Assembly (NCBI GenBank): GCA_902826025.1
Contig: CADEDH010000009.1
Location: 95,560 to 130,469 of the forward strand
DNA: 34,910 bases
Source of the DNA: an uncultured Actinomycetes bacterium
GTDB lineage: Bacteria > Actinomycetota > Acidimicrobiia > Acidimicrobiales > SZUA-35
Direction of reading: 5' to 3'
The notes under the pieces were generated by a model, which was given only the letters and a program-made list of their open reading frames with translations, was not told the DNA's origin and did no database searches. Shown here in pieces: positions 15,501-22,528 of this stretch. Both the position numbers and the translations under genes were made by a program. How positions within the stretch are numbered: position 1 is the stretch's first letter; each line of letters begins with the position of its first letter.

Positions 15501-15543
15501 CGAGTTTCCGCGAAGCGAAACTCGAAGCAGCCCGAAGGGCTGC
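15501..15543. repeat. Cluster C of C-GNA-G triloop palindromes
   Basis: Palindrome 15501-15524 has arms CGAGTTTC/GAAACTCG, one bulged C and the inner hairpin GCGAAGC, the sequence known as an exceptionally stable DNA mini-hairpin. Palindrome 15527-15543 has 7-bp arms GCAGCCC around loop GAA. The cluster begins seven bases beyond the stop of the dehydrogenase gene (15551). A shorter repeat CCGAC/GTCGG lies at 15487-15500. Confidence 0.78.
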
Positions 15544-15550
15544 CGGACAC

Positions 15551-16348
15551 TCAGTCCCACTGGAGGCCGCCATCGACGTTCCATGACTGGCCGGTGACGT
15601 TGCGGGCGGCGTCGGAGGCCAGGTACACGGCGAGGGCGGCGATGTCTTCGGGGTCGTTGGCCCGCCGCAGCGGGATCGACTTCACGGCGTTGGCCTCGGC
15701 CTGTTCCCGGGTGACGCCGGTGCGCTCGATGAGCTCCCCGATCACCTGCTCGAACAGGGCGGTGCGGGTGACGCCGGGGCAGATCGAGTTGACGTTGATC
15801 CCGAAACGGGCCAGCTGCGACGCACTGATCCGGGTCATGGCGATCACGGCCCCCTTGGTGCCGGCGTAGGCCACGTTCGACGTGCCCCGGTACCCCTTGC
15901 CGGCGATCGAGGCGATGTTGACGATCCGCCCGCCGCCCTGCTCCCGCATGGCCCGGGCCGCCGCCTGCATGAGGAAGAACAAGCCCCGGGCGTTCACGGA
16001 ATAGATCCGATCCCAGTCGGCCTCGGTCACGTCGAAGAACCCGAGGCTCTTGGTCACCCCGGCGTTGTTCACAAGCACGTCGATCCGGCCGTTGCCGGCC
16101 ACCACGTCGGCCACCAGCCCCTCGCATTCGGCCACCTGGGCCACGTCGCCCCGCACGAAGCGGTGGGGGCCGCCCAGGGTGTCCATCACCGCCCGGCCGG
16201 CGCCCTCGTCGATATCGGCCCCCACCACGGTGGCGCCGGCCTCGGCGTAGGCCCGGGCGATACCGGTACCCATGCCGGCCCCGATCCCGGTGACCAGCGC
16301 GACCTTGTTGTCGAGTCGGCCGTCGAGTCTGCTGTCGAGTGTTCCCAT
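15551..16348 (-). CDS. Short-chain dehydrogenase/reductase
   Basis: A 265-residue classical SDR. TGIGAGMG (20-27) binds the cofactor, NNAG lies at 94-97, and the triad is Ser147, Tyr161, Lys165 (IASIAG, YAGTK). Asp45 after the second strand (GADID) suggests NAD(H). ATG 16348 follows the racemase stop by one base (TGACATG), so it is translationally coupled; an upstream GTG at 16363 is possible. Next to an alpha-methylacyl-CoA racemase it may act as a 3-hydroxyacyl-CoA or alcohol dehydrogenase in branched-chain breakdown, but the substrate is not readable. Confidence 0.92.
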   Translation of the reverse strand: MGTLDSRLDGRLDNKVALVTGIGAGMGTGIARAYAEAGATVVGADIDEGAGRAVMDTLGGPHRFVRGDVAQVAECEGLVADVVAGNGRIDVLVNNAGVTKSLGFFDVTEADWDRIYSVNARGLFFLMQAAARAMREQGGGRIVNIASIAGKGYRGTSNVAYAGTKGAVIAMTRISASQLARFGINVNSICPGVTRTALFEQVIGELIERTGVTREQAEANAVKSIPLRRANDPEDIAALAVYLASDAARNVTGQSWNVDGGLQWD

Positions 16349-16349
16349 G

Positions 16350-17495
16350 TCAGCGGACGGCACCCTCGGCCCGCAGCGAAGAGATCTCGCCGGCCGAGAA
16401 CCCGAACTGCTCGAGCACTCCGTCGGTGTCCTGGCCCGGGTGGGCCGGTGGGCCGGCCACCGCCGACGGCGTCCGCTCGAAGCGGGGCGCCGGTGCCGGC
16501 TGGCGCACCCCGGCCACCTCCACGAAGGTGTTGCGCTCCACGTTCTGGGGATGCTCGTAGGCCTCGGGGATGGTGAGCACCGGGGCGAAGCAGATGTCGG
16601 TGCCGTCCATGACCTCGCACCATTCGTCGCGCGTCTTGGAGGCGAAGATCTCGGCCATCTGCTTGCGCCGCTCGGGCCAGCCCGCCTTGTGGCGCTGGGC
16701 CTTGAACTCCTCGGGGTCCACCCCGGTGTACTGGAGCAGCTCGGCGTAGAACTGGGGCTCGATCGAGCCCACCGAGATGTACTCGCCGTCGGCGCAGCGG
16801 TACACGCCGTAGTAGTGGGCCGCCCCGTCGAGCTGGTTCTGGCCCCGAGGCCGCAGGCCGCCCAGGGCGTTGGCCCCGTGGAACGAGGCCATCAGCATGG
16901 CCGCACCGTCCACCATGGCGGCGTCGACCACCTGACCCTGGCCTGACCGGCCGGCCTCGATGAGGCCGCCCAGCACACCGAGGGCCAGCAGCATGCCGCC
17001 GCCGCCGAAGTCGCCGGCCAGGTTGAGGGGGATGGCGGGCGCCGCGTCGGCGTCGGACCCGATGTGGGCCAGGCAGCCGGCCAGGGCGATGTAGTTGATG
17101 TCGTGCCCCGCCATCTGGGAGTACGGGCCCACCTGGCCCCAGCCGGTCATCCGGCCGTAGACGAGGCGGGGGTTGCGGGCCAGGCAGATGTCGGGCCCGA
17201 GGCCCAGGCGCTCCATCACGCCGGGCCTGAACCCTTCGATCAGGGCGTCGGCCTCGCCTACCAGGCGGAGCACGACCTCGATGGCGGCCGGCGACTTGAG
17301 GTCGACGGCGATCGACTTGCGGCCCCGGTCGAGCGGGCTCACCGGCGGGGCGTCGGGGAACTCCTCGGGCACCCGGGCGGCCCGGTCGACCCGGATCACC
17401 TCCGCTCCCATGTCGGAGAGCACCATGCCGCAGAACGGGGCCGGCCCGATCCCCTGCAGCTCGATGACGGTAAGGCCAGACAGCGGTCCACTCAT
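16350..17495 (-). CDS. mcr: Alpha-methylacyl-CoA racemase
   Basis: A 381-residue member of the family III CoA-transferase fold that has become a racemase. The signatures of mycobacterial MCR are present: MAGHDINYIALAG with His131, NLAGDFGGGGML with Asp162 and SVGSIEPQFYAELL with Glu246, corresponding to His126, Asp156 and Glu241 of M. tuberculosis MCR. The GHDINY motif distinguishes it from true CoA-transferases. It interconverts 2R and 2S methyl-branched acyl-CoAs so that beta-oxidation of sterol side chains or branched fatty acids can proceed. The next gene (SDR) starts one base after its stop. No strong ribosome site precedes ATG 17495. Identity is confident from the three catalytic motifs. 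Confidence 0.93.
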   Translation of the reverse strand: MSGPLSGLTVIELQGIGPAPFCGMVLSDMGAEVIRVDRAARVPEEFPDAPPVSPLDRGRKSIAVDLKSPAAIEVVLRLVGEADALIEGFRPGVMERLGLGPDICLARNPRLVYGRMTGWGQVGPYSQMAGHDINYIALAGCLAHIGSDADAAPAIPLNLAGDFGGGGMLLALGVLGGLIEAGRSGQGQVVDAAMVDGAAMLMASFHGANALGGLRPRGQNQLDGAAHYYGVYRCADGEYISVGSIEPQFYAELLQYTGVDPEEFKAQRHKAGWPERRKQMAEIFASKTRDEWCEVMDGTDICFAPVLTIPEAYEHPQNVERNTFVEVAGVRQPAPAPRFERTPSAVAGPPAHPGQDTDGVLEQFGFSAGEISSLRAEGAVR

Positions 17496-17614
17496 GATCG
17501 AAAGCTAGGGAGCGGTCCGGCCCCGGGCAAGCTCTGCTGCGATATTCGCCCGGCAGGAGCGCCACCTCACGTGCGCAACCGTGGCCCGAACAGGGCGGCA
17601 CCCGCCCCTTCTGC

Positions 17615-17683
17615 GTCACATTTTCTACGAAAGACGGAGGTTTCGCGACACAGAACGCGGCTGTGTCGCGTTTTCGTCGCGCA
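17615..17683 (+). repeat. 70-bp intergenic element, copy 2
   Basis: Second copy of the element at 6732-6801, one base shorter, in the 224-bp gap 17496-17719 between leftward genes. It contains a perfect 10-bp hairpin with arms CGCGACACAG (17644-17653) and CTGTGTCGCG (17661-17670). An internal direct repeat is visible: TGCGTCACATTTTCTACG at 17612-17629 against TGTGTCGCGTTTTCGTCG at 17662-17679, 13 of 18 matching. No gene is seen in the gap. Confidence 0.75.
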
Positions 17684-17719
17684 GTTGAGGCAGGGGCGGG
17701 CGCCCGCCCACCAGCCCGC

Positions 17720-19651
17720 TCAGGACCCGAGCAGCGCCCAGCGCTGCCGGGCCAGCTCGACGCACAACTCCACGTCATCGGCCAGTACATGGCGGCGGGG
17801 CACCATGGCCTCGGCCGCCGCCCGCACCTTGGCCAGGTAGTCGTCGAGGCCCGTGTAGCGCTCCTCTACCGACGCCCGGGGGTCGCCGCTGCCGACCCGC
17901 TCGGCGACGGTGACGGCGAAGGGGATGGTGGAGCCGAAGTACTCCATCAGCTGGCCCGGCGCCCCCATCTCGGGATGGCGGGGGTTGAAGCCGGTGTGAG
18001 TGGCCAAAGGCACGGTTACATCGGGCATGACCACGCCGGCCACCTCGTTGCCGTCGCCGTCCACCGCCGACACCGCCGTGGGATAGGGCGAGCCGTAGGG
18101 CACGGCCGGGTACCGCCCCACGCCGGCGGTGGCCTCCGGCCCCAGGTCGAGGGCCCGCATCATCGGCATCTCGCCGGGAGCCGGCAGCGCCGCCCCCGGG
18201 ATCGGGGCCAGGGCGGCCAGCACGTCGCCCCGGGTAGCGGCGGTGCCGTCGGACCAGCGGGGCACGGCCGACGGGGGCGGCTCCACCCCGTCGGCGATCC
18301 AGGCCACCAGGTTCACCAGCGCCGCCCGGTACAGGGGCCGGTAGTCGACCATGTTCAACAGGTTGGCCCCCCGGGTCCCCTGGATCGTGAGGTCACCCTT
18401 GTATGCCGGGCCCGAGCTGTGCTGGGTGCCGGCGAACAGGTAGCGCCGCACGAACGGCGGGGCATCGACGTCGGAACCGTCGACCACGCTGGTGTGGGCC
18501 AGCGAGGCGTCGCCCCGCCAGTACTCGGCCGAGCTGTCGCACAGCATGATCCGAGGCGGTTCGGGGTGGGCGGCGACGGGATCGAGCAGGCCGGCCGTCC
18601 GCCCGGTGCGGGGATCGGTCTGAGGTGCGTCGGCGAACGGGAACAGGTGGCCGAAGCTCGGCGTGGGCTGGACCGAGGGCTGGGCGTAGCGGTGGTTGAA
18701 CTCCCCCCGCCGGCCGCCGCCCACGATGCCGAGAAGCCCGTCGAAGGCCGGCCGGCCCTCCTCGTCGGCGTCGAGCCCCAGCGACAGCAGGTGGCGCAGG
18801 AACCGGCTGTTCTGCGACAACCCGGTGATGATCAGTCGGTCGGCGGAGATCGGATCAGGGGTGGAGCGCAGGTGGGAGGCCAGGTCCCGGGCGGCGAGCA
18901 GACCGGCGCCCACCACCGGCTGCATGTCGAGGCGGTAGACGAGGTCGTAGATGACGCCGGCCCGCAGGCCGCCGTCGACGGCCAGGGTGACCGGGTCGGC
19001 GAAGTGCCACCGGTCCCGGGGCACCACCTCGGGATCGTCGCCCGGGGCCCGCCGGCGGTACAGCACAGCGTCGGGATCGGCCACGTCGACGGTGGGGATC
19101 GGGTCGTGGGCGCCCAGCGGCCCCACGTGCTGGTCGGTCAACAGCACGGTGGGGGCGTCGGCCGGGAGCTGGAAGCGGAGCTGGGTGAACCCGGGCGCGC
19201 CGCCCGTGACCCGGGGGGCGGCCAGGCCCATCCGGCCCGGCCCCCGAGGTACGTCCCACTGCCAGCCCACCCAGGCCAGGGTGAACCCGCGGCGGAACAG
19301 GAACCCGTCGCCAGGGGCGATGGGCCAGGCCGGCGGGATCTCGGCCACGGCCTGGTTGAACAGGGTGGTCAGCGTGCGCCGCCCCCGGTTCGGGACCTCG
19401 AGCAGTGCGGTGCCGTTGCCCCGGGCCGGATCGGCCGGGCGCAGGATGGTGACATCGCCCTCGAAGTGGACGAGGCCGTCGGCCCGCCGGGGGGCCAGGG
19501 CCAGGTCTACGATCCCGCCGTTGGCCGGATGGTCGGGGTCGACGGCGTAGCGGGCCACGCCGTCGAGCCGCTCGTAGGGCCCGGTGGCGCCGAACGCCTC
19601 CCCGCCCTCGTAGGCCGTGACCGACCCGATCTCGATCCCCGTCACCGCCAC
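17720..19651 (-). CDS. Large alpha/beta hydrolase-domain protein (ABhydrolase_10-like)
   Basis: A 643-residue protein resembling the alpha/beta hydrolase domain-containing family near PF20091. The N-terminal half has the family run around AYEGGEAFGATGPYERLDGVA and LLEVPNRG, and a nucleophile-like elbow GLSQNSRFLRHLL lies in the middle. The tail repeats family segments such as SVVDGSDVDAPPFVRRYLFAGTQHS. Members are poorly characterised esterase-like enzymes. GTG 19651 (or 19645) is chosen because GGGGAGG lies just upstream; an ATG at 19714 would add an atypical N-terminus. No signal peptide. It is separated by hairpin cluster D from the hemerythrin gene. Family assignment is by recall, substrate unknown. 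Confidence 0.8.
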   Translation of the reverse strand: MAVTGIEIGSVTAYEGGEAFGATGPYERLDGVARYAVDPDHPANGGIVDLALAPRRADGLVHFEGDVTILRPADPARGNGTALLEVPNRGRRTLTTLFNQAVAEIPPAWPIAPGDGFLFRRGFTLAWVGWQWDVPRGPGRMGLAAPRVTGGAPGFTQLRFQLPADAPTVLLTDQHVGPLGAHDPIPTVDVADPDAVLYRRRAPGDDPEVVPRDRWHFADPVTLAVDGGLRAGVIYDLVYRLDMQPVVGAGLLAARDLASHLRSTPDPISADRLIITGLSQNSRFLRHLLSLGLDADEEGRPAFDGLLGIVGGGRRGEFNHRYAQPSVQPTPSFGHLFPFADAPQTDPRTGRTAGLLDPVAAHPEPPRIMLCDSSAEYWRGDASLAHTSVVDGSDVDAPPFVRRYLFAGTQHSSGPAYKGDLTIQGTRGANLLNMVDYRPLYRAALVNLVAWIADGVEPPPSAVPRWSDGTAATRGDVLAALAPIPGAALPAPGEMPMMRALDLGPEATAGVGRYPAVPYGSPYPTAVSAVDGDGNEVAGVVMPDVTVPLATHTGFNPRHPEMGAPGQLMEYFGSTIPFAVTVAERVGSGDPRASVEERYTGLDDYLAKVRAAAEAMVPRRHVLADDVELCVELARQRWALLGS

Positions 19652-19721
19652 GGCATCCTCCCCGTTCGACAACCCGTGCGTTCCCCGCTTCCGATCGGGG
19701 GACAGTGAAAGCATGCTAGGA

Positions 19722-19778
19722 GCTCGCCGGAGGCGAGCGTGTACGCCGCAGGCGTACCCAAGGAACCCGCAGGGTTCC
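19722..19778. repeat. Cluster D of C-GNA-G triloop palindromes
   Basis: Three successive 7-bp palindromes: 19722-19738 arms GCTCGCC loop GGA; 19741-19757 arms GTACGCC loop GCA; 19762-19778 arms GGAACCC loop GCA. Spacers are 2 and 4 bases. The cluster begins 24 bases beyond the stop of the hemerythrin gene (19803) and upstream of the hydrolase start. The GGAACCC arm recurs from cluster A. Confidence 0.82.
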
Positions 19779-19802
19779 CGCTAGCCGACGGCCGCCGCCC
19801 GC

Positions 19803-20417
19803 TCACGCCTCCCGGTAGGCCCAGCACGCCGGGTCGCCGCCCTGATCGGGCCCGGCGGCCGCCGCCGAGCGCTCCAGTAGGGCCCGCTCGGCCGCCATGG
19901 CCGCCGGGAACAGCCCGCGGTTCTCCTTGTGGATGTGGGCCAGGGTGTCGGCCTCCAGCTCGGCCAGGTCCCGGTAGAGATGGTGGACCCCCGCCGGGGC
20001 GTCGGCGTGGGCCGTGAACCCGGCGGTGGCGGCCCGCATCCGGGCCAGCAGCTCGTGGGTCCGGTCGTGCTCCACCAGCATCGCCCCGATCGGGTTGCGG
20101 ATCGACCCGCAGTGGAACCGGGGTGGGGCGTCGGCCCCGTCGAGCAGGCGGGCGAAGGGGAACAGCACCTGCTCCTCCTTGGTCAGGTGGGGCTCCAGCT
20201 CGGCCCGCAGCTCCTGCACCAGGGAGGCCAGCGGGGCCAGCTCGGGGTGCCGGGCGGCGTGGGTGTCGGCCAGCGTGACGGCCCGGTTGTGGATCTCGGG
20301 CAGCACCGCCCGTAGGTAGGCGTGGTGGGTCGCCTCCAGTTCGTCGGCCATGGCGGTGAGCGACGCGCCGGGCTCGAAGCCAGTATCAGCGGCCGGAGGT
20401 TGGGACGACGGGATCAT
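19803..20417 (-). CDS. Hemerythrin-type di-iron protein, RIC/YtfE-like iron-sulfur cluster repair
   Basis: A 204-residue four-helix di-iron protein. His32, His53, His77, Glu81, His117, His161 and Glu165 reproduce the spacing of the E. coli YtfE iron ligands (His84, 105, 129, Glu133, His160, 204, Glu208, from memory), apart from a nine-residue insertion before His117. The small N-terminal ScdA_N domain with its Cys pair is absent. YtfE/RIC proteins repair iron-sulfur clusters damaged by nitric oxide. It starts 28 bp after the YwiC-like stop, with GGGAGA before ATG 20417, and is last in an operon headed by an NsrR-like sensor, supporting a nitrosative-stress role. Confidence 0.87.
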   Translation of the reverse strand: MIPSSQPPAADTGFEPGASLTAMADELEATHHAYLRAVLPEIHNRAVTLADTHAARHPELAPLASLVQELRAELEPHLTKEEQVLFPFARLLDGADAPPRFHCGSIRNPIGAMLVEHDRTHELLARMRAATAGFTAHADAPAGVHHLYRDLAELEADTLAHIHKENRGLFPAAMAAERALLERSAAAAGPDQGGDPACWAYREA

Positions 20418-20445
20418 CGGGGGTCTCCCTCGTGTCGTGGATGGA

Positions 20446-21273
20446 TCAGCTCAGCATGAGGCGGGTGGCGAGGCCGGCGACGAGCACAACGGTGAGGCCC
20501 ACCACCGACTGCTCGGCCCCGATCAGCGGGGCCGGGCGGATCGGCAGCCGCAGGCCCACGAGGCCCACCGCGCCCGACAGGGCGAGCACGGCGACGGCGG
20601 CCAACGGCACGGCGCCCATCGCCCAGCCCAACGCCACAGCGACCACGGCCCCGGCCTGGGCCAGATCGGAGGGCCAGCGCCGATGGGGTCGGCTCCGGGC
20701 CCGGGCCAGCTGGACCCGGACGTAGGGAATGGCGGCGGCGGCCCGGGCGGCGATCACGCACCACAGGCCGGCGGCGACCCGGCCGGGCGAACCGCCGGCC
20801 AGGGCGATGGCGGCGGCCACCGACCCGATACCCACGGCCCCGGCCAGCTCGGGCGCCAGCCGGCGGCTTCGGCTCCGCATGTCGAACCACAGCTCCACCG
20901 CCACCAGCGGTACGGCCAGGGCCAGCGGCAGCCAGAACCGGCGGTCGCCGCTGCCGGCCACCGCCACCACGGCCAGCGCCGCCAACACGGCCAGCTCGGC
21001 CAGTGCGATGCGAAGGGCGAGCCCCGTGCGGGGCAGCCACCGATGGCGGAACCGATCGACCAGCACCACCTTGAGCGGCGTCCGGGTCACGAACGCCACC
21101 ATGGCCGCGCCGGCCAGCGCCGCGCCGGAGCCTGACCAGGCGGCGAGCAGGCCGAGCACGGCCGGCTCGGCCGTCAGGCTCCACCCCCCGTGCTCCCGGG
21201 GCAAGGCGACCTCCCGCCACGCCGCCGCCGGGCGACCATGGCCAGCCGGAGCGGCGGCGGCCACGTCGCTCAT
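20446..21273 (-). CDS. YwiC-like membrane protein
   Basis: A 275-residue polytopic protein with about eight hydrophobic segments. The N-terminal LPREHGGWSLTAEPAVLGLL (about 24-43) matches the start of YwiC-like proteins (B. subtilis ywiC lies by fnr and nar genes). A basic loop (RTPLKVVLVDRFRHR) follows the second span. Function is unestablished, though the family is often found with anaerobic nitrogen-oxide genes. ATG 21273 overlaps the NsrR stop (TGATG), so the two are coupled, and the hemerythrin gene follows. The far upstream starts in this frame are not used because they would run through the regulator gene. Confidence 0.85.
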   Translation of the reverse strand: MSDVAAAAPAGHGRPAAAWREVALPREHGGWSLTAEPAVLGLLAAWSGSGAALAGAAMVAFVTRTPLKVVLVDRFRHRWLPRTGLALRIALAELAVLAALAVVAVAGSGDRRFWLPLALAVPLVAVELWFDMRSRSRRLAPELAGAVGIGSVAAAIALAGGSPGRVAAGLWCVIAARAAAAIPYVRVQLARARSRPHRRWPSDLAQAGAVVAVALGWAMGAVPLAAVAVLALSGAVGLVGLRLPIRPAPLIGAEQSVVGLTVVLVAGLATRLMLS

Positions 21274-21713
21274 CACCGACTCTTCTCCCGGGCCGCCGGC
21301 GAGGCTGTCGGCGTCCGGGGAGCGGGTTCGAGCACGGGTGAGGCGTCGAGCTCGGCCAGCAACAGCGTTCGGGCCCGCAGCCACGGCTCGTGGAGGGCAC
21401 AGGTGCCGTGACCAGCACACGGGCCGTCCACCAGCACGCAGCGGCCGTTGTCGGTGGGGCCCTCCACCGCCTCCACCACGGCCAGCACCGACAAGTCGTC
21501 GAGGGGCCCGGCCAGCGAGTAGCCCCCGGTCGGACCCGGGTCGGAACGGACCCAGCCGGCCCGCACCAACGGCGTCATGGCCTGACCCAGGAAGCCGTGG
21601 GTGGCCCCCACGATCTCGGCCAGCTCGGGGCCCTTCAGCCGTCCGCCGGTGGCGGCCAGGGCCCGCAGGGCCCGGACAGCCAGATCGCTTCGTCGGGTAA
21701 CCTCTAGTCGCAC
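21273..21713 (-). CDS. nsrR: Rrf2-family transcriptional regulator, NsrR-like
   Basis: A 146-residue winged-helix regulator with Cys92, Cys99 and Cys105, close to the Cys93-99-105 cluster ligands of Streptomyces NsrR. The N-terminus MRLEVTRRSDLAVRALRALA and the recognition region GATHGFLGQAMTPLVRAGWVRSDPGPTGGYSL are typical. NsrR holds a 4Fe-4S cluster that reacts with nitric oxide and relieves repression. Cys92 to Cys99 is one residue longer than usual, so another iron-sulfur sensor subtype (IscR/RsrR-like) is possible. GTG 21713 sits six bases after a TAATCT box, suggesting a leaderless message and autoregulation at the overlapping inverted repeat. It heads the operon with the YwiC-like and RIC genes. 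Confidence 0.85.
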   Translation of the reverse strand: MRLEVTRRSDLAVRALRALAATGGRLKGPELAEIVGATHGFLGQAMTPLVRAGWVRSDPGPTGGYSLAGPLDDLSVLAVVEAVEGPTDNGRCVLVDGPCAGHGTCALHEPWLRARTLLLAELDASPVLEPAPRTPTASPAAREKSR

Positions 21714-21725
21714 ACTAGGAGATTA
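21704..21725 (-). promoter_or_regulatory. nsrR promoter and inverted-repeat operator (leaderless)
   Basis: On the minus strand TAATCT (21725-21720) is a good -10 box only six bases before the GTG start. The inverted repeat CTAGT (21704-21708) / ACTAG (21714-21718) spans the start codon. Together they suggest autorepression and leaderless translation. Confidence 0.6.
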
Positions 21726-21776
21726 CGTCACCGGTCACCGACTCACCACGGGTCGAAGGTCACCCAGACCCGTCGG

Positions 21777-22505
21777 TCACAGCTCGATCAGCTCGAAGGT
21801 GGTGGCGGCCTCCACGCCCAGCTCGACGCCGGCGGCCGCCGCCAGCGAGCGCAGGAACGGCTCGGGGTCCTTGCCCACCGTGCCGTCGGGCAGGGCGTCG
21901 AGGTACGTCTGGTGCTCCCGGAGCGACGCCACGCCGGCGTCGATGGTGGCCGACACGTCGGTCCAGTGGGTGGCCTGCGGTGAGCCGCCGAACAGGGCGA
22001 AGCGGACGCCGGCCCACGCCTCACCCCCGAAGCCGGGGAACAGCCACCGGTTGGCGGCGTCCCGCGACGCGTCGAGCAGGGCGGTCCCCACCGCACGGTG
22101 GTCGGCGTGGTTGATCCCGGCCCCCCACGAGGCGTGGTGGTTGATGCTGATCAACACCTCGGGGCGATGGCGGCGGATGGCCCCGGCCAGATCTCGCCGC
22201 AACACCAGGTTCGCCTCCACCAACCCGTCGGGATGGCCGAGGAACTCCACCTCGGTCACCCCCACGGCGGCAGCCGAGCGGCGTTCGTCGTCCTGGCGCA
22301 GCACGGCGCACCGGTCGGGCGCCACCGAGTCGATCCCGGCTTCGCCCGCAGTGGCGAGGCAGTAGACCACGTGCTTGCCCTGATTGGTCCAGCGGGCAAT
22401 GGCGCTGGCCACCCCGTACTCCAGGTCGTCGGGATGGGCCACCACGGCCAGGGCCCGAGTCCAGTCTTCGGGGACCGGTTGCAGGACGGGTTGAGGGTCG
22501 GTCAT
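21777..22505 (-). CDS. PIG-L/LmbE family deacetylase
   Basis: A 242-residue zinc-dependent N-acetylglucosaminyl-type deacetylase. The first metal motif AHPDD lies at 23-27, the third ligand in NHADHRAVG further on, and LISINHHASWGAG lies between. Family members include MshB (mycothiol) and lincomycin LmbE; the exact substrate cannot be told. ATG 22505 is preferred over upstream in-frame starts because the protein then begins shortly before the first barrel strand, 23 bp after the LLM stop. Probably co-transcribed with that oxidoreductase. Confidence 0.9.
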   Translation of the reverse strand: MTDPQPVLQPVPEDWTRALAVVAHPDDLEYGVASAIARWTNQGKHVVYCLATAGEAGIDSVAPDRCAVLRQDDERRSAAAVGVTEVEFLGHPDGLVEANLVLRRDLAGAIRRHRPEVLISINHHASWGAGINHADHRAVGTALLDASRDAANRWLFPGFGGEAWAGVRFALFGGSPQATHWTDVSATIDAGVASLREHQTYLDALPDGTVGKDPEPFLRSLAAAAGVELGVEAATTFELIEL

Positions 22506-22528
22506 CCCCGGACCGTACCCACCCTCGG

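Noticed and set aside
16186..17790. Long minus-strand reading overlapping the racemase and SDR genes
   Set aside because: Low-complexity Arg/Gly/Pro translation in a different frame from the racemase, whose catalytic motifs are clear.
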